From an uncultured Ilumatobacter sp. (lineage in GTDB: Bacteria > Actinomycetota > Acidimicrobiia > Acidimicrobiales > Ilumatobacteraceae), in contig CALICC010000276.1 in the NCBI GenBank assembly GCA_938049325.1, forward strand, positions 1 through 11,699: DNA of 11,699 nt, given 5' to 3'. Below are positions 1-8,009 of this stretch, one piece after another. Numbering within the stretch: the first letter of the stretch is position 1; every line of letters begins with the position of its first letter. A model generated the notes under the pieces. It did no database searches, was not told where the DNA came from, and worked only from the letters and a program-made list of their open reading frames with translations. Made by a program: the position numbers and the translations under genes.

Positions 1-913
1 CGATGCCAGGCCAGTCGGCCTGACAACTCAGCGTTCCCAATGGAGCCGCCGTGTCCGGGTGAAGGATCGGTGCGCCGGCGATGACCGCATCGAGGTCACC
101 GCGCTCGGCCCGTTCTCGCAAAGCTGCTACCTGATCGGCACGCATGTCGAAGCGCCCCGCAGGGTCCACGACCTCGTTGAGCCCGACGACCGTGGCAAAG
201 ACCACGTGGCGGCTCACGTAGCCCACCAAACCCGTGCCCGAGGCGAAGACGTCGAGCGGTGAGATTTCCTGATGCGGTCGACCAAGTTCTTGAACCGGCC
301 GGAGGGCGAGATCGTGTTGATGGAGATACACCTTCATCCCGAGGGCAGGCGGCTCCAGGGTTCGCATCGCCGACGGCAAAGCGTCGGCGCGTTTCGCTCG
401 CGCAGCGACCTGCTGCACGGCGCCACGCATCTCGATCTCGATCAGCTGCCGACTCCAGTTCTGTATCTCGCGGGTGGCCTTCGAGCCCTGCAGCCGCTGC
501 GTTCCGACGTTGACCGTCGTGCTCGACGTCAGCGACACGATCTGGCCACGCAGACTCTCGACGCTTTCTTGAGTCGCCTTGACTTGGCGTTCGATCGACA
601 CCCCGCCAAACCCAAACTTCACTTCAGGCAACAGCACGATGGCGATGAGCAAGGCGGGCGCGAGCACCGAGAGGTCGGTGATCGCTGGGCCGCGACACGC
701 CGGGATCGTGACGGGCTCAGTCGCTCCGTCGGGCAGCACGATCTCGTCTTCGCACACCCGGAACCCGTCGTTGACAGCCACGACGACCACGAATCCGAGC
801 GCCACGAGCACGATGGCCCACCGCGCCGGCTTCGTAAACCACGCCCAGGTGAAGTCGTTCCAGGAGAACGCTGCAGCCGGGGAGCGACGGTTGGGCGGCC
901 GTTGGTTGCTCAT
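1..913 (-). CDS. Two-helix membrane protein with cytoplasmic GAF-like domain (C-terminus beyond window)
   Basis: The reading frame is open from ATG at 913 to the left edge (304 codons, no stop), so the gene is cut by the window. Residues 31-48 (WAIVLVALGFVVVVAV) and 81-96 (LSVLAPALLIAIVLLP) look like two membrane helices. They flank a short outer loop with two cysteines (C54, C73) that could form a disulfide. A polar, possibly coiled stretch follows (about 105-175). From about 195 the pattern resembles a GAF domain: GTGLVGYVSRHVVFATVVG, then a variable acidic loop, then VIAGAPIL and PLGTLS. This would be a small-ligand sensing module facing the cytoplasm. Its ATG overlaps the TGA of the upstream lyase gene (ATGA), so the two are probably co-translated. 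No catalytic output domain is visible in the part present; one may lie beyond the edge. The membrane layout is fairly secure, the GAF call is inference from pattern. Confidence 0.75.
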   Translation of the reverse strand, partial: MSNQRPPNRRSPAAAFSWNDFTWAWFTKPARWAIVLVALGFVVVVAVNDGFRVCEDEIVLPDGATEPVTIPACRGPAITDLSVLAPALLIAIVLLPEVKFGFGGVSIERQVKATQESVESLRGQIVSLTSSTTVNVGTQRLQGSKATREIQNWSRQLIEIEMRGAVQQVAARAKRADALPSAMRTLEPPALGMKVYLHQHDLALRPVQELGRPHQEISPLDVFASGTGLVGYVSRHVVFATVVGLNEVVDPAGRFDMRADQVAALRERAERGDLDAVIAGAPILHPDTAAPLGTLSCQADWPGI

Positions 914-2175
914 TCGAGGGTGGCGTAGGTGGTGCTGCGGTCGTCGGTAGTCGTGCCGCTGACTTCGTCGACGCACGTCGCGAGGTCGGCGAGGTAGTCG
1001 TCGATCACTCCGGTGTTGGTGTTGCTCACGGTGGAGTGCAGATTGTCGGGCGGCGTCTGGCGGTCGTGGTACCAGCCGTACTTCATCAGCGCGTCGCCGA
1101 GTGCGAACATGTCGATCTGGCGCTCGGCGGCGGGATCCGATGCCATCGCAACGAGGTGCAGGTCACCGTCACCGAGCACCCGCACACCGTCGATCGCTGC
1201 GATGCCCGCTCGCATCTTGTCGGCGTTCTCGAGCGTCTGTCGGGTCAGCTCGACGTAGCCGTCGATGCCGAGGTGCTGCATCACGGCCCAGGCACACGCC
1301 ATCGGCAGGCCTGACCGCGTGCCCTGCATGTTCGGCGAGGCGTAGAAGCCGCCGATCCAGTCGCCGAACACGAACGTCTGGTATTTCCGCGACTCCTTCG
1401 TGCGGTGCAAGATCACCGAGACGCCTTTTGGCGCATAGCCGAGTTTGTGGATGTCGGCCGAGATCGTGGTGACCCCGTCGACGCGGAAGTCCCATGGCTG
1501 CACCGTCCGCCCGAGCCGCTCGGCGAACGGCAACACGAAGCCGCCCATGCATGCGTCGACGTGGCAGTTGGCATCGACCGACGCCGCAAGCGCCGCGATC
1601 GCCGGGACATCGTCTTGCACACCTTGCGGGTACTGCGGCGCCGACGCGACCACGAGCGCCGTGTTGCTGTTGATCACGGCCGCCATGGCATCGACGTCAG
1701 CCGTGAAGTCGTCGCGCACCGGCGTCTTGTGCACCTTCAAGCCGAAGTTGTGCGCCGCTTTGTGGAACGCCGCGTGAGCAGACTCACTCAGCACGATCTC
1801 GGGCTCGGTCACCCCACGCTCGATCGCGGCACGCTCGCGCGCCGCGAGGACGCCACACAGGATCGACTCGGTGCCCCCACTCGTGAGGAAGCCGGCCGCC
1901 GGGCCACCCGACAACTCCGCATCGTTGAGCAGCGCACCGGTCCAACCGACAACCTCGCGTTGAATCGCCGCGAGCGACGGAAAGGCCTGTGTGTTCAACG
2001 CATTCTCGTGGAGGTAGAGACGAGCGGCCTGCTCGGCCACCTCATGCACTGACGGCCCGCCGTCGTAGACCATGCCGAAGGTCTTGCCGTCGGCCCATTT
2101 GACGTCGTCGGCTCGTTTGGCGGTGAGATCGGCGATCACTTCGTCGACGGGCCGGCCCTGCGCTGCGAGTTCCAT
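910..2175 (-). CDS. PLP-dependent sphingosine-1-phosphate lyase-like decarboxylase/aldolase
   Basis: A fold-type I, group II PLP enzyme of 421 residues counted from ATG 2175. A TTG two codons upstream is a possible but weaker start. N-terminal KWADGKTFGMVYDGG (26-40) and the AFPSL motif match the sphingosine-1-phosphate lyase branch, not classical glutamate decarboxylase. Other landmarks are SGGTES (99-104, phosphate/PLP contacts), His134 likely stacking on the cofactor, HVDACMGG with Asp207 for the pyridine nitrogen, and SADIHKLGYAPKG with Lys244 as the Schiff-base lysine. NMQGTRSG (282-289) resembles the family's GSRPG-like segment. S1P lyases split phosphorylated long-chain bases into a fatty aldehyde and phosphoethanolamine; bacterial relatives may act on other phospho-amines or amino acids, so the substrate is unassigned. 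No membrane anchor is present, as in bacterial homologues, and length is close to these. It is first in an operon with the downstream GAF-like membrane protein. Confidence 0.85.
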   Translation of the reverse strand: MELAAQGRPVDEVIADLTAKRADDVKWADGKTFGMVYDGGPSVHEVAEQAARLYLHENALNTQAFPSLAAIQREVVGWTGALLNDAELSGGPAAGFLTSGGTESILCGVLAARERAAIERGVTEPEIVLSESAHAAFHKAAHNFGLKVHKTPVRDDFTADVDAMAAVINSNTALVVASAPQYPQGVQDDVPAIAALAASVDANCHVDACMGGFVLPFAERLGRTVQPWDFRVDGVTTISADIHKLGYAPKGVSVILHRTKESRKYQTFVFGDWIGGFYASPNMQGTRSGLPMACAWAVMQHLGIDGYVELTRQTLENADKMRAGIAAIDGVRVLGDGDLHLVAMASDPAAERQIDMFALGDALMKYGWYHDRQTPPDNLHSTVSNTNTGVIDDYLADLATCVDEVSGTTTDDRSTTYATLE

Positions 2176-2291
2176 ACGCAACTGTCGCGCACGAGACGAC
2201 CTAGCGTGAATACCGGCTGTGACATCCGCCCACCCAAAGAGTGTTAGGGCAGCTTGACAAACCTCCTCAGGCGATGTCTACACTCCACGCC
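2176..2291. other. Divergent intergenic region between lyase operon and iron importer
   Basis: This 116-base gap separates two divergent start codons and must hold both promoters. The rightward one is clear (TTGACA 2254-2259, TACACT 2279-2284). For the leftward lyase gene no strong promoter or Shine-Dalgarno sequence is seen. Reading leftward, TAGGTC about 22 bases before ATG 2175 is the only weak -10-like candidate. An imperfect inverted pair, TTAGG at 2244 and ACCT ending at 2264, overlaps the rightward -35 box and could be an operator. Confidence 0.6.
2254..2284 (+). promoter_or_regulatory. Housekeeping-type promoter of the iron-binding lipoprotein gene
   Basis: A perfect -35 hexamer TTGACA (2254-2259) is followed after 19 bases by TACACT (2279-2284). 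The last T is 7 bases before ATG 2292, so transcription would begin at or next to the A of the start codon. That implies a leaderless mRNA, in keeping with the absence of a Shine-Dalgarno sequence. The spacer is slightly longer than the ideal 17. Confidence 0.65.
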
Positions 2292-3401
2292 ATGAAGCGT
2301 TCCCCCTCCACTCTCATCGTCGCTGGCCTCGCAGCGTTCAGCTTCGTCGCAGCCGCTTGCGGTTCCGACGACGCCGAGCCGCAATCCTCCGATGCCGCGC
2401 CCGCCGACACCGACACCCTCCCGACCGGCTCGAGCGCCGACTCAGGTGAGGGCGACGCGATGAGCGAGAGCATCACCATCTACTCCGGGCGCAACGAAGA
2501 ACTCGTGCAACCCATCCTCGACCGTTTCGAAGCCGAGACGGGCATCGACGTCGACGTCAAGTACGACGATGCGGCCAACCTCGCGCTCCTCATCGACGAA
2601 GAAGCCAGTGCAGGCCGCGTCGAGGCCGACGTCTTCCTTTCACAGAGCCCCGGCACGATGGGGTTCCTCGATACCAACGGACGGCTCGCGCAACTGCCCG
2701 AGACGACGCTCGACCTCGTCGATGTGAACGTCCGAGATGCCGACGGCCGATGGATCGGCATCACCGGTCGTCAGCGTGTCCTGGTGTACAACACCGACCT
2801 GGTCGACCCTGCCGATCTCCCCACGTCGGTGTTCGACCTCATCGACGAGCGGTGGCAAGGACAGATCGGCGTCGCCGGCGGCAACGGGTCGTTCCAAGAC
2901 TTCGTGACCTCGATGCGCGCAACCCAGGGCGAAGACATGACCGCCGAGTGGCTCTCCGATCTCGCGGCGCTGGACCCTGTTCCGTATCCGAAGAACTCGG
3001 CAATCGTCGCAGCTGTGGGTCGCGGCGAAGTCGAAGTTGGTCTCGTCAACCACTACTACAACTTCCTCGCCTTGGAAGAAGACCCCAATCAGACCTCTGC
3101 GAACCACGTGTTCGAGGGGGATGACCCCGGTGCTGTGCTGCTCGTGACGGCCGCCGCCATCGTCGACGGCAGCGAACGCACCGCCGAAGCTGCGCTCCTG
3201 ATCGACTTCTTGCTGAGCGACGACAGCCAACGGTCGTTCTCCGACGACGAATACGAGTACCCCCTGGCCTCCGGGGTCGAACCCTCAGGCGGCCTACCGG
3301 CACTTGACTTCACCGACGTGGGCAGCATCGACTTCAACGAGCTCCAGGGCGGCTTGGAAGCAACCCGCGAGCTCATTGCCGATGCCGGGCTCGAAAGCTG
3401 A
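2292..3401 (+). CDS. Ferric-iron-type ABC transporter substrate-binding lipoprotein
   Basis: A 369-residue binding protein of the FbpA/FutA type, expected on the outer face of the cytoplasmic membrane and delivering Fe(III) to the permease encoded next. Residues 1-23 form a lipoprotein signal: KR, a hydrophobic stretch, then VAAAC with Cys23 as the lipid anchor. An acidic, Ser/Pro-rich linker runs to about 57. The mature domain opens with SITIYSGRNEELV (58-72). At the place where FutA/FbpA proteins often have a histidine iron ligand, this protein has Asn68. The paired tyrosines Tyr255-Tyr256 in NHYYNF match the family's iron-binding YY motif. An in-frame TTG/GTG-type start further upstream (2241) was rejected because ATG 2292 gives a proper signal peptide and sits 7 bases after the TACACT box. 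The permease and ATPase genes follow. Iron is the likeliest cargo; another metal or an anion is possible. Confidence 0.88.
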   Translation: MKRSPSTLIVAGLAAFSFVAAACGSDDAEPQSSDAAPADTDTLPTGSSADSGEGDAMSESITIYSGRNEELVQPILDRFEAETGIDVDVKYDDAANLALLIDEEASAGRVEADVFLSQSPGTMGFLDTNGRLAQLPETTLDLVDVNVRDADGRWIGITGRQRVLVYNTDLVDPADLPTSVFDLIDERWQGQIGVAGGNGSFQDFVTSMRATQGEDMTAEWLSDLAALDPVPYPKNSAIVAAVGRGEVEVGLVNHYYNFLALEEDPNQTSANHVFEGDDPGAVLLVTAAAIVDGSERTAEAALLIDFLLSDDSQRSFSDDEYEYPLASGVEPSGGLPALDFTDVGSIDFNELQGGLEATRELIADAGLES

Positions 3402-3402
3402 C

Positions 3403-3435
3403 ATGAGCCACCGAGACGGGGCATTTGTCAGGTGA
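3403..3435 (+). other. 10-codon mini-ORF bridging binding-protein and permease genes
   Basis: ATG at 3403 opens a frame reading MSHRDGAFVR and stops at TGA 3433-3435. It begins one base after the lipoprotein stop codon, and its stop overlaps the GTG start of the permease in a GTGA. This would let ribosomes pass across the 30-base gap and restart at the permease, or act as a small regulatory leader. There is no independent evidence of translation, and such a short frame can arise by chance. Confidence 0.25.
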
Positions 3436-5060
3436 CCGACCCGGCCGCAGCATTCACGGCTCCCGCCCGATTGGGTGGGAGCCGCGCCGCGTCTCGACTG
3501 CAGCGCGCCCCGTCGCTGCTGACTCCCCTTGCCCTCGCCATCGGCGCCGGCTTCGCCTTTCCCGCAGCGTTCGTCGTCTGGCGCACCATCAGGCTCGAGG
3601 CGTCGTTCTCAGAGACCATCGGCGAGATTCCTGGCCCGCTCTGGCGGACCGTTCAGCTCGCCGTGCTCGTCTCAGCCTCGACCGCTTGCCTCGGCACACT
3701 GCTCGCCTGGGTCACCACTCGGACGGACCTCCCACTGCGGAGCATGTGGCGCATCGTGCTCGTGCTGCCACTGGTGCTGCCCTCGTTCGTCGGGGCCACA
3801 GCGTTCATCGCGGGACTCGCCCCCGGCGGTGTCATCCACGACGGACTCGATCTGATAGGGATCGACGCTCCTCGGCGATTCCGAGGGCTCGGAGCATCGT
3901 GGTTCGTTCTCACGGCATTTACCTACCCCTACGTGATGTTGCCGGTGTCGGGCCGGCTCGCGAACTTGCGGGCGAGTCACGAGGAAAGCGCCCGCATGCT
4001 GGGCTGTACTCAGCGCCAAGCCTTCCTGCGAGTGACGTTGCCGGAGCTGCGACCTGCCATCCTCGGCGGCAGCCTCCTGGTGTTCTTGTACACGCTCAGC
4101 GAGTTCGGGGCGGTGCAACTTCTCGGCTACGACACGTTGACGCGCGTCATCTTCGCCACGCGACTGAGCGACCGGGCGCTGTCGTTCGCCTCGGCAACCG
4201 TTCTGCTCGCACTCGCGGTCGCGGTCGTCGTCGCCGAGCGACGCCTACGAGGTCGATCGACGCCGGATCGCAGAGCAGCAGCGGCCGGCACGCGCCGCCC
4301 GACCGAGCTCGGATGGCGCAAAGTACCTGCAACACTGACGTGTGCGACGGTCGCCGCCATCGGCATCGCCGTGCCCGTCATCAGCCTCGGCGTGTGGGCA
4401 CGGCGAGGATTGGCGGCCAATCGAGTGTCGTTCGGCGACCTCGTCGATCCGGCGATCACCACGGCGACGGTCGCAACCATCACCGCCCTCGTGACCGTGA
4501 TCGTGGTCCTTCCCGTCGCACTCGCCACCACGCGTCGACCAGGTCTCGGACCAAACGTTGCTGCCGGCTTCGTTGTCGGTGGCTTCGCGATTCCTGGGCT
4601 CGTGATCGCGCTCTCGCTCGCGGTGCTCGCGCTCAATGTCTCGGCGTTCGGGTTCCTCTACCAGACGCTCCCGTTGCTCATCATCGCCTACGTCGTGCAC
4701 TTCGGCTCGCAGACACTCACCAGCGCCGAACAGGCCGTTCGCGCCGTGCCCGATGCAGTGCGCGAACAGAGCCAGCTCTTGGAGCCGAACGCCCTCCGAC
4801 GAGCGGTGCGCGTCGACCTGCCGATCATGCGCCCGGGGCTCCTCGCGGGCGGCGGCCTGGTCATGCTGGCCACGCTCAAGGAGCTTCCCGCAACGCTGCT
4901 CCTCGCACCGAACGACTTCTCTACGCTCGCCACCGAGGTCTGGTCAGGGTTGGAGGAAGGCTTCTACGCCGCTGCCGGCTTGGCTTCGCTCACGCTGATC
5001 GCCGTCTCCGGAGCGTTGACGTGGCTGCTGGTCCTGCGCCGAATGGACTCGGCCGCGTGA
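3432..5060 (+). CDS. Iron ABC transporter permease, two fused permease domains (FbpB type)
   Basis: A 542-residue integral membrane protein carrying two binding-protein-dependent permease halves in one chain, the layout known for FbpB/SfuB ferric permeases. About 12 hydrophobic segments can be seen. Those in the first half start near 30, 73, 107, 155, 212 and 252; in the second near 302, 340, 375, 411, 467 and 515. Each half has the cytoplasmic coupling loop that contacts the ATPase: EESARMLGC...PELRPAILGG (about 184-213) and VREQSQLLE...LPIMRPGLLAGG (about 443-474). The GTG start at 3432 gives a short charged N-terminus before the first helix; no convincing Shine-Dalgarno sequence precedes it. 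It lies 30 bases after the binding-protein gene and 47 bases before the ATPase gene, so it is the membrane component of this importer. Confidence 0.88.
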   Translation: MTDPAAAFTAPARLGGSRAASRLQRAPSLLTPLALAIGAGFAFPAAFVVWRTIRLEASFSETIGEIPGPLWRTVQLAVLVSASTACLGTLLAWVTTRTDLPLRSMWRIVLVLPLVLPSFVGATAFIAGLAPGGVIHDGLDLIGIDAPRRFRGLGASWFVLTAFTYPYVMLPVSGRLANLRASHEESARMLGCTQRQAFLRVTLPELRPAILGGSLLVFLYTLSEFGAVQLLGYDTLTRVIFATRLSDRALSFASATVLLALAVAVVVAERRLRGRSTPDRRAAAAGTRRPTELGWRKVPATLTCATVAAIGIAVPVISLGVWARRGLAANRVSFGDLVDPAITTATVATITALVTVIVVLPVALATTRRPGLGPNVAAGFVVGGFAIPGLVIALSLAVLALNVSAFGFLYQTLPLLIIAYVVHFGSQTLTSAEQAVRAVPDAVREQSQLLEPNALRRAVRVDLPIMRPGLLAGGGLVMLATLKELPATLLLAPNDFSTLATEVWSGLEEGFYAAAGLASLTLIAVSGALTWLLVLRRMDSAA

Positions 5061-5093
5061 GTCACGCCATCGCTCGCTCCGCTCCCGCTGCGT

Positions 5094-5099
5094 TAGCCT
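5094..5099 (+). promoter_or_regulatory. Candidate -10 box (TAGCCT) for the ATPase gene
   Basis: TAGCCT ends 8 bases before ATG 5108, matching the TANNNT-to-start spacing seen before four other genes here. No good -35 hexamer is evident. It suggests an internal promoter giving a leaderless ATPase transcript in addition to read-through from the genes before it. Confidence 0.4.
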
Positions 5100-5107
5100 C
5101 GGACGCC

Positions 5108-6250
5108 ATGGTGGGCAGCACGGTGGGTAACACGCGTGGAGCGCTACCGCCCGCGCGCCGCCGAGTCATTCGCCCCTCACTCGCGTCTGTTGCCCTCGAC
5201 TCGGTGACCGTCGACTACCCGGGCGCCCCGTCGGCAGTCGACAACGCCTCACTCGACATCGATGCCGGTTCGATCGTGGCCCTGCTGGGACCATCCGGGT
5301 GCGGAAAGACCTCGTTGCTGCGATCGATCGCTGGGCTCGAGCGTCCCGTCGCCGGATCGGTGTCGATCGGCGGTTCGGTAATGTCGTCCGCTTCGACCTG
5401 GGTCAAGCCCGAGCGGCGCAGCGTCGGCATGGTCTTCCAGGACGGGGCGCTCTTCCCGCACCTCACCGTGAATGAGAACATCGCGTTCGGGCTCAAGGCA
5501 ACGGGCGATCGCACCAGCCGTTCCGAGCGAACCGCCCGCGTCGAAGAACTTCTGACGCTGGTCGACCTCGACGGACTCGGCGACCGACTTCCCGACACGC
5601 TGTCAGGTGGCCAGCAGCAGCGTGTCGCGCTCGCTCGCTCGCTCGCGCCGAACCCGTCGGTGCTACTCCTCGACGAACCGTTCTCGGCGCTCGATGCCGG
5701 CTTGCGTGTCCAGGTGCGCGCCGACGTCGCCAAGATCTTGCGCGAGGTCGGTGTCACATCGATCTTCGTCACCCACGATCAAGACGAAGCGTTCGTCCTC
5801 GGCGACCGAGTGGCGGTGATGCGCAACGGAACGATCGAGCAGATGGCCAGCCCCGATGAGTTGTATCGCTCACCCACATCGCGTTGGGTGGCGAGCTTCG
5901 TGGGCGAAGCGAACTTCGTCAGCGGCACACCGTCCGACGGAGGACGCCAGGTCGCCACCTCGCTCGGGTCGGTTTCGATCGACAACGCCGACGACATCGC
6001 CGGCGCCGGCGCCGTGTCGGTGGTCATTCGCCCCGAGCAAGTCGAGATCGCTCCCGGCGACGACGCCGAGATCACCGCCGTCGAGTACTACGGACACGAC
6101 GTTCGCTACGAGGTACGTCTGAGCGACGGCTCATCGATCTCGGCCCGAACCCATCCCGACCGGCTGCTCGAGCGCGGCCAACGAGTCGACCTGGCACTCG
6201 ACACATCGACGAAGGCAACCGCGTTCGTCACTCACGCCGACGCGCCGTAA
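5108..6250 (+). CDS. Iron ABC transporter ATP-binding protein with C-terminal TOBE-like region
   Basis: A 380-residue ATPase that powers the importer encoded just before it. The nucleotide-binding domain shows Walker A GPSGCGKT (61-68), Q-loop Gln111 (VFQDGALFPHLT), signature LSGGQQQ (165-171), Walker B VLLLDE (185-190), D-loop SALD and switch His223 in VTHDQDEA. Residues about 270-375 form a TOBE-like regulatory domain, as in FbpC and other CUT1/ferric ATPases. ATG 5108 was chosen because it lies 8 bases after TAGCCT and leaves about 25 residues before the first strand. The same frame stays open far upstream to 3425, but that part is an antisense-like shadow of the permease gene. The first ~22 residues (many Arg) are atypical, so a start slightly later cannot be excluded. 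Confidence 0.88.
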   Translation: MVGSTVGNTRGALPPARRRVIRPSLASVALDSVTVDYPGAPSAVDNASLDIDAGSIVALLGPSGCGKTSLLRSIAGLERPVAGSVSIGGSVMSSASTWVKPERRSVGMVFQDGALFPHLTVNENIAFGLKATGDRTSRSERTARVEELLTLVDLDGLGDRLPDTLSGGQQQRVALARSLAPNPSVLLLDEPFSALDAGLRVQVRADVAKILREVGVTSIFVTHDQDEAFVLGDRVAVMRNGTIEQMASPDELYRSPTSRWVASFVGEANFVSGTPSDGGRQVATSLGSVSIDNADDIAGAGAVSVVIRPEQVEIAPGDDAEITAVEYYGHDVRYEVRLSDGSSISARTHPDRLLERGQRVDLALDTSTKATAFVTHADAP

Positions 6251-6314
6251 ACCCTGCGTCGACCGCAGCGATCTGGGCGACCGCCCGCACCACAGACCTG
6301 CGGCCGCTCTGCGC

Positions 6315-6320
6315 TACCGT
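6315..6320 (+). promoter_or_regulatory. Candidate -10 box (TACCGT) for the amidohydrolase gene
   Basis: TACCGT ends 6 bases before ATG 6327 and no Shine-Dalgarno sequence lies between, suggesting a leaderless transcript. A clear -35 element is not seen. The 76-base gap before this gene also contains a weak 5-bp hairpin (6254-6268). Confidence 0.4.
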
Positions 6321-6326
6321 CCGGCG

Positions 6327-8009
6327 ATGGCCGACACCGTCATCTACCCAGCACGTCGCATCGTCACGATGGACCCGTCGCAACCGGTTGTCGAGGCGGT
6401 TGCGGTGCGCGAAGGCCGGGTTCTCGCTGCTGGCTCCCGGGAGGAGTGTGCGAGCTGGGGTCCGCACAAGGTCGACAACCGGTTTGCTGACCTCGTCCTC
6501 ACGCCCGGCATGATCGAGGCGCACGGCCACAGCCTCGAAGGCGTGTTCGCGCTCCTCCCCTACGCCGGCTGGTTCGACCGGCACCGCCTGGACGGCATCG
6601 CCAAGGGCATCAAGACCTACGACGCCCTCATCGACATGCTCGCCGAGCTCGATCAGAAGATGCGCAACGACGGTGCAGGCTCGATGGAACCGATCGTCGT
6701 CGGCGGATTCGACCCCATCTACTTCGAAGGCGAGGAACGCCTCACGCGCCATCACCTCGATCGAGTGGCAACCGATCGCCCCATCTTCGTCGTGCACGCA
6801 AGCTTTCACCTCGCCACCGTGAACTCGGCGATGCTGGAGACACACGACATCACGAGAGAATCGACGACCGTCGGCGTCGCCCGTGATGCGAACGGTGAAC
6901 CGAACGGCGAGCTGCAGGAGATCCCGGCCATGGTGCTCGCCACCTCGGCGATGCATCGCATCCTGCGAGCGACCAACGACCCGGCGTCGATCGAGGCGCT
7001 CGGACGGATCTGTGCGAATCAGGGGATCACCATGCTCGTCGACCTCGCGTCGGCCGGACTTCAGCGGCCGGAGTCACAGGACCTCTGGCGCAACATCGTG
7101 GATCGGGACGACTTTCCGGCGCGCATCATGCAGCGGCATATCGCAGCGCTCCCACCGGGGGCAACCGACTGGGACGAGGCTGCGCAGACCGTCCAACGCC
7201 TCGCCGAAGGCGACACCGACAAGCTCCGGACCGCCGGACTGAAGGTTCTCCTCGACGGCTCGATCCAAGGCTTCACGGCCAAGATGGGCTGGCCCGGCTA
7301 CTACACGGGTACCGACATCCCGGTTGATGCCGGCGTGTGGATGACCGTGCCCGAGCAGGTCCTCGACATCTGCCGGCCGTTCCACGAGCGCGGTATCAAC
7401 ATCCACACGCACTGCAACGGCGACATGACGATCGATCTCTGGATCGACACGGTCGAGCAACTCGTCATCGAACGCCCCTGGCTCGACCATCGCCACACGG
7501 TCCAGCACTGTCAGCTCACGACCGCCGCGCAGTACCGCCGGATGGCCAACCTCGGGATGTGCGCGAACATCTTCACCAACCATCTCTGGTACTGGGGTGA
7601 CCAGCACCACGACATCACGGTGGGGCCCGAACGAGCCCGCAGGATGGAAGCATGCGCCACGGCCGAACGCGAGGGCGTGTCGTTCTCGATGCACTCCGAC
7701 GCCAACGTGACCCCGCTGGGCCATCTGCACACCATGTGGTGCGCCGTGAACCGAGTCACGCCGTCCGGCCGCGTGCTGGGCCCGAACGAGCGAATCTCGC
7801 CGGAATCGGCGCTGCGAGCGGTCACGCTGGGATCCGCGTACCAGCTGCACGCCGACGACGAGTTCGGCTCGATCGAGTGCGGCAAGGCTGCCGACTTCAC
7901 CGTGCTGGCCGACGATCCACTCTCGGTCGACCCGATGACGATCAAGGACATCGACGTGTGGGGAACCGTCGTGGGCGGAATCCCGTTCGAGCGTCTGATT
8001 TCGTCGTGA
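6327..8009 (+). CDS. Amidohydrolase family 3 (YtcJ-like) metal-dependent hydrolase
   Basis: A 560-residue cytoplasmic enzyme of the amidohydrolase superfamily. The N-terminal strand region carries AVREGRVLAAG, and the barrel starts at LTPGMIEAHGHS with the metal-binding pair His66/His68. Further landmarks are VGGFDP (125-130), LKVLLDGSIQGF (305-316) with Lys306 a candidate bridging lysine, HTHCNGD (360-366), HTVQHCQL (390-397) and HSDAN (456-460) with Asp458 as likely catalytic/metal aspartate. The C-terminal ECGKAADFTVLADDPL returns to the small beta-sandwich, as usual in this family. Family members hydrolyse amides or related C-N bonds; the substrate cannot be read from sequence. The length is typical. 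Its TGA overlaps the GTG of the next, unknown gene (GTGA), implying co-translation. The iron importer upstream need not be functionally linked. Confidence 0.87.
   Translation: MADTVIYPARRIVTMDPSQPVVEAVAVREGRVLAAGSREECASWGPHKVDNRFADLVLTPGMIEAHGHSLEGVFALLPYAGWFDRHRLDGIAKGIKTYDALIDMLAELDQKMRNDGAGSMEPIVVGGFDPIYFEGEERLTRHHLDRVATDRPIFVVHASFHLATVNSAMLETHDITRESTTVGVARDANGEPNGELQEIPAMVLATSAMHRILRATNDPASIEALGRICANQGITMLVDLASAGLQRPESQDLWRNIVDRDDFPARIMQRHIAALPPGATDWDEAAQTVQRLAEGDTDKLRTAGLKVLLDGSIQGFTAKMGWPGYYTGTDIPVDAGVWMTVPEQVLDICRPFHERGINIHTHCNGDMTIDLWIDTVEQLVIERPWLDHRHTVQHCQLTTAAQYRRMANLGMCANIFTNHLWYWGDQHHDITVGPERARRMEACATAEREGVSFSMHSDANVTPLGHLHTMWCAVNRVTPSGRVLGPNERISPESALRAVTLGSAYQLHADDEFGSIECGKAADFTVLADDPLSVDPMTIKDIDVWGTVVGGIPFERLISS

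Noticed and set aside
272..928. Plus-strand open frame opposite the left membrane protein
   Set aside because: It is Arg/His/Asp-rich, typical of an antisense shadow; the minus frame has membrane helices, a GAF-like pattern and an ATGA overlap with its neighbour.
910..2175. Glutamate decarboxylase (GadB) identity
   Set aside because: The KW..G..FG.VYD N-terminal pattern and ADIHKLGYAPKG motif fit the sphingosine-1-phosphate lyase branch better.
3425..5107. A long open frame (941 codons from 3425) joined to the ATPase
   Set aside because: Its first part is Arg/Pro/Ser-rich with no recognisable domain and lies across the permease gene in another frame, where the permease frame gives clear membrane helices. 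The ATPase domain starts after 5108.
6254..6268. Hairpin CTGCG-5-CGCAG after the ATPase stop as a terminator
   Set aside because: The stem has only 5 bp and no U-tract follows; chance occurrence is likely in high-GC DNA.
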